A stretch of 64,000 nucleotides of DNA, from the NCBI GenBank assembly GCA_026874595.1, contig CM049315.1, positions 994,501 to 1,058,500 of the forward strand, written 5' to 3'. Each line of letters opens with the position of its first letter. The stretch's first letter is position 1. Made by a program: the position numbers and the translations under genes. This DNA comes from Sipunculus nudus (lineage: Eukaryota; Annelida; Sipuncula; Golfingiida; Sipunculidae). The notes beneath the pieces were generated by a model. It did not search any database. It was not told the DNA's origin and saw only the letters and a list, made by a program, of their open reading frames with translations. Positions 58,272 through 64,000 of the stretch are shown piece by piece.

Positions 58272-58851
58272 CAGGGGCGTAGCCAAGGGGCGGGGGGGTG
58301 GCGCAGGGGGCTATGAACACCCCCCCCCCCCCGGTCGCATCCAGTACTCGCCGTCCTTTCGGAATTTCACTTAAAGGGGCCCAATCATCTATCTGACCTT
58401 TATAAACTAAAGGTAATCCTTCAGAGCTTTTATAAAAATATACCAGAAAACGTGGATATCACAGCACACAGGGTTGTTTATATCAACGTGTTTATAATAT
58501 GTGGGCCCGCCAAAATAATCAAAACAAATTCATCAAGGGCATCTGGTAGCAAGTCAGATAACCAAAGCTTTGCATTTGGCGTTTTGAAACAAGTGACCCT
58601 TCTACCTCCGCATATATGCAACTACCACCTTAGGTTACATGTTTTTCCCTGTTTGTCAACATTGCTGTGTTTACAAACATGTTGTTGATAAACAAGTTCA
58701 CACATCCTTCACGAAGGCCTTATAAGAACCTTTCACAACCAAAATTACCCTTAGATCATTAATATATACACAGAGAAGCTAGAAAGCTAGAAATCCCATA
58801 AATTTTTTTTCAAAAGGTAGGTGATTAGGCATCTTTAAACTAATAATATAT

Positions 58852-58882
<31 letters not shown>
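58852..58882. repeat. (CA)n-(TA)n microsatellite
   Basis: CACACA grading into TATATA. Another AT-rich tract is at 59634-59745. Confidence 0.9.
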
Positions 58883-58884
<2 letters not shown>

Positions 58885-58887
58885 AAT

Positions 58888-59824
58888 CAGTGTCGGATAA
58901 ATGCTATCAGTTGCGAATCCATAGGGGGCGCCTTTGGCGCGCGGCCCCCCGTTGAGCTGCAAAATCTCTCATTTTACCTAATTTCCGATTTTCTTGATTT
59001 ATTTTCTCATATTTCATTTTATTTAAAACAATTAGACTTTATTTAAGTTATTTGCAGTTACAATAACTTTCAAATTTATCAGTTGAGTTTAAGGATATTT
59101 ATGAACAGCAGCAGACCAACTGCAGATCGATCGACCTGGTTAGGGTCGACCGTGAATAATCTTACGGCTCCTCTTGTGATACCGGTACTCAAGCGATCTG
59201 TGATGAGCTCTTAGGAGTACTGTGTGCTGTCGAGGCCACGGAATCCGGTAAAATGCGAAGTTTAACATAATAATTCAGCTTATCAGTTATTTCACCACAA
59301 GCATTACACTTAAAAGATAATATTTTGATAGTTACAAACGTGATTGCGCTTTTGCGCCATTGACTCCTTTGAAAATTCTATATCCTTATTTTGAAGAAAT
59401 ATAAATATTAAATATTGAACCTCTCTTTACAGTTTGACTTAATAACGGAATGACATAAGGGAACAGTTTTTCAGGAACAGGAAATCCTCACTTTTTGGTG
59501 AAAATTGCCTCAAAATGTCCTCTTTTTATTGTATATTCTAAATATTTCCCAATATGTGAGGGGGAAAACCCCTCCCATACCCTCCCGATTTAAACTAACC
59601 TTAATTTAACCCTGTTTCATAACTGAAATAAAAAAATATATATATATTTTCATACACTCAAATATATAAAGTATAGTAAAAATTATAATAATAATAATAT
59701 TATTAATAATATACAAATATATATATTTGTATATATATATAACCGTTTTCATATTACCCATACATGCATATTAGCGCCCCTACCCCCCCCCCCCCCCCCT
59801 TTCGAATTTCTTGATCCGCCACTG
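58888..59824. mobile_element. Possible nested TIR element
   Basis: CAGTGTCGGATAAA at the left resembles the reverse complement of GATCCGCCACTG at the right (CAGTGGCGGATC). No target duplication or coding region. Confidence 0.35.
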
Positions 59825-59866
59825 ATGATGGCCCCCTCTTCTCCCTCAATCCTGGCTACGCCCCTG

Positions 59867-60055
59867 TCGTTTTCAGCAGTCAATCTGAGACAGTCTTTTT
59901 ACATTTCTCATACATATGCAAAATATTACTTATTCCATAGTCTTTACCACAAACACTACTATTGTGTATGTAATTTGCCATGAAATTATTTTCAAACGGA
60001 CTTGAATAGACTTTTTAATTAAAGTTGAATAGAATGGTGTCAAATCATTATAATA
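59867..60055. other. Short spacer before LINE 2
   Basis: Nothing recognised. Confidence 0.4.
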
Positions 60056-60856
60056 TCTGGTAATAAGGTTACTGGCAATGACAACCACACAGAGTTTGTG
60101 AATGATGATTGGCCATCTCTGAATGAAACTCTAGCTACAAAGAAGGTCAACCAAAACATAGAAACTGGGTTAGGAAGCCAAGTATCCGACGCAACAAAAC
60201 ACAATGATGCAGTTAGTAATCCTTTAACGGACTCAGTTACCATTGACTTGAATGACAAAAGCGCTATGAATCGTGTTCTGGTTGTTGGCGATTCACTTGT
60301 CAGAAATTCTTATGCAAGTTTAGCCAAATATCTTCAGGATAAACAGATATGTGTGTTAAGCACTAGTGGGCTAACGCTTGATGAGGCACTGTACAAGATA
60401 CCTAAAGCTAGCCGAGATCTCTCTGTGAATGATACTCTAGTGATACAGGTTGGTACAAATAACGTTGAATGTGATGACTGCTCAAGTTTCGTTAACAAAT
60501 TCTGTAAAATTTTAGAACTAACAAGGAAAAGTAGCAAATGTCAAATTGTAACTCTTGCATTACCTAGGCGTCTAAATGACTCAAATCTTAACATGAAAAT
60601 TCTAACCCTAAACCATGAGATACAACAAAAATGTAAACTTTATGCCGATGTCATTTTCAGTGACTGTTCTCCACCACTGAGAGAGCGGTATTATCGCCCA
60701 GATGGCGTCCATTTCAGCTACCATGGTGTGACAGTTATGACAGGGCAGGTTGCATCCAGCGTGAGATACCATCTAAACCAAACAAATGACGACAGCTCGA
60801 AAGTATGGGAATCATACAGAAATTTTCACAAAGATCATTCCCCAAGATCGAGATAA
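60056..60856 (+). CDS. LINE 2 ORF1: SGNH-hydrolase (esterase) protein, 5' truncated
   Basis: The frame is open from 60029 with no upstream ATG, and a stop precedes it, so the N-terminus is probably lost. Counting from the GTG at 60098, LVVGDSLVRN (GDS at ~64-66) is block I of SGNH hydrolases, IQVGTNNVE (~118-123) is the block III Gly/Asn region and DGVHFS (~202-207) is the Asp-x-x-His block. SGNH/esterase domains are known in ORF1 of CR1-, L2- and related LINEs, where they are thought to act in the RNP; the biochemical role is unclear. The frame is intact to the stop. ORF2 overlaps its end in another frame, as in an autonomous LINE. No PHD or zinc finger is visible in the remaining N-terminal part. 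Confidence 0.82.
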   Translation, partial: SGNKVTGNDNHTEFVNDDWPSLNETLATKKVNQNIETGLGSQVSDATKHNDAVSNPLTDSVTIDLNDKSAMNRVLVVGDSLVRNSYASLAKYLQDKQICVLSTSGLTLDEALYKIPKASRDLSVNDTLVIQVGTNNVECDDCSSFVNKFCKILELTRKSSKCQIVTLALPRRLNDSNLNMKILTLNHEIQQKCKLYADVIFSDCSPPLRERYYRPDGVHFSYHGVTVMTGQVASSVRYHLNQTNDDSSKVWESYRNFHKDHSPRSR

Positions 60857-61495
60857 TAAATACAAATGTCAGAGAATTTTCTCACGAATCCCATGTTGAC
60901 ACGATGACTCTCACTAATATTGACAAAGTCGGTCAAATTGGTGAGAATCCAACTGATCCAATCAAACTATTAAATGTATCTAATAACAAGCAGACCTGTT
61001 TTATACACCTTAATATTAGAAGTATCTTACCAAAATTTGATGAATTTCAAGATATTGCTTTAAGGTGTAACGCAAAAGTCATATCAGTAAATGAAACATG
61101 GTTGTGTGAAGATATAACCAATGATGAAATTAACATTCCTGGATACCAAATCTTCAGGCGAGATCGAGATCGCCACGGAGGGGGGGGGGGGGTCGCCTTG
61201 TATGTTGATGATACTTTGAATCCGGTTTTATGTGATGAATTACAATCAGTCAATACTGAAGCTATCTTTGTAAAGGTAAAGTATGCTGAACGCAATATTA
61301 TTGTTGCTTCAATATATAGACCACCATCTTCTGATACATGCTTATTAAGTAAAATCACTGATCTTATTGAGGAATCGCTAAAATACCATGTACCAGTAGT
61401 CATTCTTGGAGATTTTAATATCGATGTAAGTAAAACAGGAACTTTGACAAGTGTCTTTGACCAGTGGCTATGCAATTTCCAACTTAAGCAGTTAG
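60805..61495 (+). pseudogene. LINE 2 ORF2 N-terminal AP endonuclease, 3' part lost
   Basis: The start may be ATG 60805 (overlapping ORF1) or 60904. The endonuclease motifs are in order: FIHLNIRSILPKFDEF (Asn), VISVNETWLCED (Glu), GYQIFRRDRDRHGGGGGVAL, IIVASIYRPPSSDTC (Tyr) and VVILGDFNID (Asp and Asn). The SDH motif and the reverse transcriptase are missing because the sequence switches at about 61490 into element D on the other strand. The frame is open to that junction, which suggests a young element before the break. The enzyme would nick target DNA for target-primed reverse transcription. Confidence 0.9.
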
Positions 61496-62640
61496 TGAAT
61501 CTTCCCATATGTGATTGTATACAACAACATCATCAATATAGCAAGTACAGTTATCTAAGCCAGATAATACACAATTCATAAGTCTCATGAAGCAGGCTGG
61601 CGCATTTTTCATTCCGAAGGGCATAACTTTGTACTGGAACAAACCGTTTGGCGTTACAAACGCAGATATTTGCTTAGCCCGTTCGGTAAGAGGTACCTGC
61701 CAATAACCTTTAAACAGATCTAACTTGCTAATATACGTAGCAGACCCAATCCTATCAATGCAATCTTCCACTCTGGGCAAAGGGTAAGTATCTGTTATTG
61801 TTACAGTGTTAACTTTTCGATAGTCTGTACAAAATCTGTAGGTCATATCAGGCTTCTTTATCAACAAACATGGGGAACTCCAGGCACTACTGCTGTTTTC
61901 AATAATATCATTCTCTATCATATACTTTATTTCATTCTTTATGGCTTGTAACTTTTGGGGACCAGCTCTATATGGTGCCTGTTTAATAGGGGAAGCATCT
62001 CCTACGTCTACATCATGCTGTAGTACATTAGTTCTACTAGGGACATCAGGAAATAAAGAGTCATAATTTATCAGGATTTCCTTCAACTCTGATAACTGAT
62101 CGAAATCCAAATGTGACAATTTCTGATCTAAATTATTTAAAATATCAGAGTTGTTCAGTTTTACAGGATGTTCAGTTTTCTTCATGAGAACATCCTCGGC
62201 ATTCTTTTCAGTTTCTTTAATGAGTACCAAATTTGTTTGGGGAGGACTAGATTGACATGTTTCCGCTGATCTGTCATGATATTCTTTCAACATATTTATA
62301 TGACAAAGTTGTTGCGACTTTCTACGATCAGGAGTATCAATCACATAATTCAAATCTGATTTCTTCTCAACAACTTTGTATGGTCCAGAGTATTTTGCTT
62401 GCAGGGGATGTCCTGGAATTGGGAATAATACCAGAACTTTATCACCAGGTTTAAATTCTCTTTTTGTCGTCTTTTTGTCATACCATACTTTCATTTTGTT
62501 TTGGGCTTTCTTTAAATGTTCTTTGGCGATTTCATTTGCCCTACTTAATTTCTCCTTGAATTCCTGAACATATTTAAACAAGCTACTTTGACAACTGTTT
62601 TCCATCCAAGTGTCTTTAACACCGCCAGGGGGCCTCTTAC
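61486..62640 (-). pseudogene. Element D integrase C-terminus plus reverse transcriptase, truncated
   Basis: Continues the integrase after the frameshift. A helical segment with ANEIAKEHLKKAQNKMKVWY is followed by GDKVLVLFPIPG, the GPY module (KYSGPYKVVEKKSDLNYVID) and QLCHINMLKEY. A linker of about 90 residues precedes the reverse transcriptase: LFPDVPSRTN, AWSSPCLLIKKPD, CTDYRKVNTVTITDTYPLPR, SKLDLFKGYWQVPLTERAK, VMPFGMKNAPACFMR and YIDDVVVY (~356-363, the catalytic Asp pair intact). The frame ends at a stop inside the junction with LINE 2, so the palm is incomplete and RNase H is missing. The IN-RT fusion without a stop shows the domain order directly. Confidence 0.93.
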
Positions 62641-63993
62641 GCAGTGCCCATGCACTAATTCAAAGGGGCTAAACCCTAAGCTTTCTTGCACTGCTTCTCG
62701 GGCTGCAAATATCAAAAAGGGTAAACCCTCATCCCACTGGTTCCCAGTGTCAAGACAATAAGCTCTAATCATGTTTTTGAGAGTTAGGTGAAATCGCTCT
62801 AGAGCACCTTGACTCTCAGGATGGTAGGCACTGGATTTGTAGTGTTTTATGCCTAGCTCTGCCATAACCTGGGCAAATATATTTGACATGAAATTTGAAC
62901 CTTGATCCGTTTGTATTGTTCTTGGTAAGCCAAAAGTAGTAAAAAATTTAACCAGAGCTTCAACAATTTTCTTTGCAGATATAGTTCGAAGAGGAATAGC
63001 TTCTGGAAATCTAGTTGCAGTACACATGATTGTTAGAACATATTCATTGCCATGTTTAGTTTTTCTTAGCGGTCCTACACAGTCAAGTATTACTGATTCA
63101 AACGCATCATGTGTTGTTGGTATGGGCGAGAGTGGCGCAGGACTAATTTGGTGGGTTGGTTTTCCAATCATTTGACACACATGACAAGTTTTACAGTATT
63201 TCGCCACGTCTCGTTTTAACTTGGGCCAATAGAAGTGTTGGAGAATTTTGTGTTTGGTTTTCCTGACACCCAAATGTCCTGCCATAGGATGATCATGTGC
63301 AAGTTTTAAGATTTCTGGGCGATACTCGGGGGGAACTACAATTTGATAAAGAGTTTTCCACGTTTCGTCCGCTGGTATGGTGGGAGGTCTATATTTTCTG
63401 ACTAGTACATCATTCTGTAAGGTGAAACAAGTTGGAACTTTATCTGCTTCCTCTTTAGTCAAGGCATTTTCTCTAAGGGAGGCAATATCAGGATCTTTCT
63501 TTTGCATTGCTATCAAATCATCAGTTTTCATGCTAACTTCTACATTCTTTACACTCCTATCCTTCTTTAACTGTTCATGCCCATTTTGATCCGGCGATTT
63601 CACGCCGTTTGTACTCCTTTGGAGATTTCTATTCAGGGTCTGTTTGCCCTGGACTACATTTGTAGTCGAGTCCTTTGGACTGGGTGTGCCACTTGGGTCA
63701 CACGCGGGCGATTTAATATTTACTCGCGTAACAGGCTTTAAGCCACTGACGTCATCGTTTGAATGCGCCATAAAGGTTTGCGAGAGGTCAAGTACAGAAC
63801 TCTCTGGTTTCAGACTTGCCTTTTTACTCATCGCTCGAGTCACTACACAGCCTGGAAATACGCCCGGAAACTCCTGCTGGAGCAGGTCTGTGTCCCTATC
63901 AGTGCTCGGCAATTTTGTCATTCTGGGATCAATTTTCACTCTGTCACCAGCTAAATCGTTGCCTAGGAGGAGCGAAATGCCCTCTGCTGGCAA
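62545..63993 (-). CDS. Element D protease end plus integrase
   Basis: 482 codons reading leftwards, open at the right window edge. Residues ~5-17 (GISLLLGNDLAGD) are the C-end of a retropepsin-like protease, followed by a Ser/Lys-rich linker (~55-160). The integrase zinc module has His235, His240, Cys270 and Cys273. The DDE core shows Asp304 (VILDCVG), Asp363 (QTDQGSNF) and Glu399 (GALERF), with 35 residues between the second Asp and the Glu as in active retroviral-type integrases. The catalytic triad is intact. A frame change near residue 455-460 moves the true product into the frame of the next ORF, so the last ~25 residues here are spurious. It would insert cDNA into chromosomes. Confidence 0.93.
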   Translation of the reverse strand: MPAEGISLLLGNDLAGDRVKIDPRMTKLPSTDRDTDLLQQEFPGVFPGCVVTRAMSKKASLKPESSVLDLSQTFMAHSNDDVSGLKPVTRVNIKSPACDPSGTPSPKDSTTNVVQGKQTLNRNLQRSTNGVKSPDQNGHEQLKKDRSVKNVEVSMKTDDLIAMQKKDPDIASLRENALTKEEADKVPTCFTLQNDVLVRKYRPPTIPADETWKTLYQIVVPPEYRPEILKLAHDHPMAGHLGVRKTKHKILQHFYWPKLKRDVAKYCKTCHVCQMIGKPTHQISPAPLSPIPTTHDAFESVILDCVGPLRKTKHGNEYVLTIMCTATRFPEAIPLRTISAKKIVEALVKFFTTFGLPRTIQTDQGSNFMSNIFAQVMAELGIKHYKSSAYHPESQGALERFHLTLKNMIRAYCLDTGNQWDEGLPFLIFAAREAVQESLGFSPFELVHGHCVRGPLAVLKTLGWKTVVKVACLNMFRNSRRN

Positions 63994-64000
63994 CTTTGAA

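Larger units (their letters stand above)
58272..59866. mobile_element. DNA-transposon-like element with 14-bp TIRs, no transposase
   Basis: Left end CAGGGGCGTAGCCA and right end TGGCTACGCCCCTG are perfect 14-bp inverted repeats, 1595 bp apart. The CAGGGG start is hAT-like. No 8-bp duplication is visible (ATATCGAT against TCGTTTTC), so the assignment is tentative. The interior is non-coding with G/C-runs and TA tracts. A second nested TIR pair is at 58888/59824. Confidence 0.55.
61486..64000 (-). mobile_element. Element D: Gmr1-like Ty3/Gypsy retrotransposon, truncated (continues beyond window)
   Basis: On the minus strand the order is protease C-end, integrase (zinc, DDE, GPY), then reverse transcriptase up to YIDD plus 14 residues. 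It is cut there by the junction with LINE 2. Integrase before reverse transcriptase in the same transcript direction is the Gmr1-like order. The frame is interrupted by a single shift near 62615-62640. RNase H and the 3' LTR are absent; gag and the 5' LTR lie outside the window. Confidence 0.93.

Overview
The window is non-host-coding, repeat-dense, AT-rich eukaryotic DNA. I found no convincing host gene, rRNA gene, functional tRNA gene, operon or CRISPR array. The content (Ty3/Gypsy-class LTR retrotransposons, EN-RT LINEs with an SGNH-hydrolase ORF1, a PIF/Harbinger element with a Myb-like partner ORF, tRNA-derived SINE-like pieces, TIR elements, long (TA)n tracts and diverged AGGTCA-rich tandem repeats) points to an invertebrate animal. 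A mollusc, probably a bivalve, is my best guess, but the species is inferred rather than shown.

Layout. 1-3 kb: an AGGTCA-rich repeat with hairpin and palindromic ends. 3.5-4.8 kb: repeat E, (TA)n, repeat F, (TA)n. 5.1-5.9 kb: solo LTR. 5.9-8.3 kb: decayed LINE whose ORF2 gave rise to an 18-copy 34-bp minisatellite. 8.3-14.5 kb: two near-identical direct copies of repeat C around a ~330-bp tandem array. 14.5-19.3 kb: mostly unremarkable AT-rich sequence with one SINE-like element. 19.3-22.3 kb: an 11-bp-periodic sequence interrupted by a 67-bp minisatellite with about 33 units and a higher-order pattern. 23.2 kb: a foldback MITE with a perfect 9-bp target duplication. 25-28.9 kb: a decayed LTR retrotransposon (element A). 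29.6-31.9 kb: second hairpin-ended AGGTCA-rich repeat. 37.5-42.8 kb: decayed Harbinger transposon interrupted by a solo LTR and a small insertion. 43.3-46.2 kb and 55.3-56.1 kb: inverted counterparts of repeats C, F and E, split by a second LTR retrotransposon (element B, 46.2-55.3 kb). 58.3-59.9 kb: a TIR element. 60.0-61.5 kb: LINE ORF1 plus endonuclease, broken in a chimeric junction with a minus-strand LTR retrotransposon (element D, 61.5 kb to the window end).

The main biological point is that elements A and D both place integrase upstream of reverse transcriptase (PR-IN-RT-RNaseH). This is the Copia-like order known for the Gmr1-like group of Ty3/Gypsy elements. Element A also carries a SCAN-like capsid segment, which fits that assignment. 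Element B has the usual PR-(RT)-RH-IN order but has lost its RT, with a 35-bp filler copied from its own 3' coding region at the scar.

The loci also date one another. The E-(TA)n-F arrangement at 3.5-4.8 kb is a related empty site for element B, which sits inside the equivalent TA tract near 46.2/55.3 kb. LTR elements of two families and several other repeats end in (TA)n, so TA microsatellites appear to be recurrent insertion sites or element ends here. Everything recognisable is broken by stops, frameshifts or deletions, so the window reads as an accumulation zone of mobile DNA.
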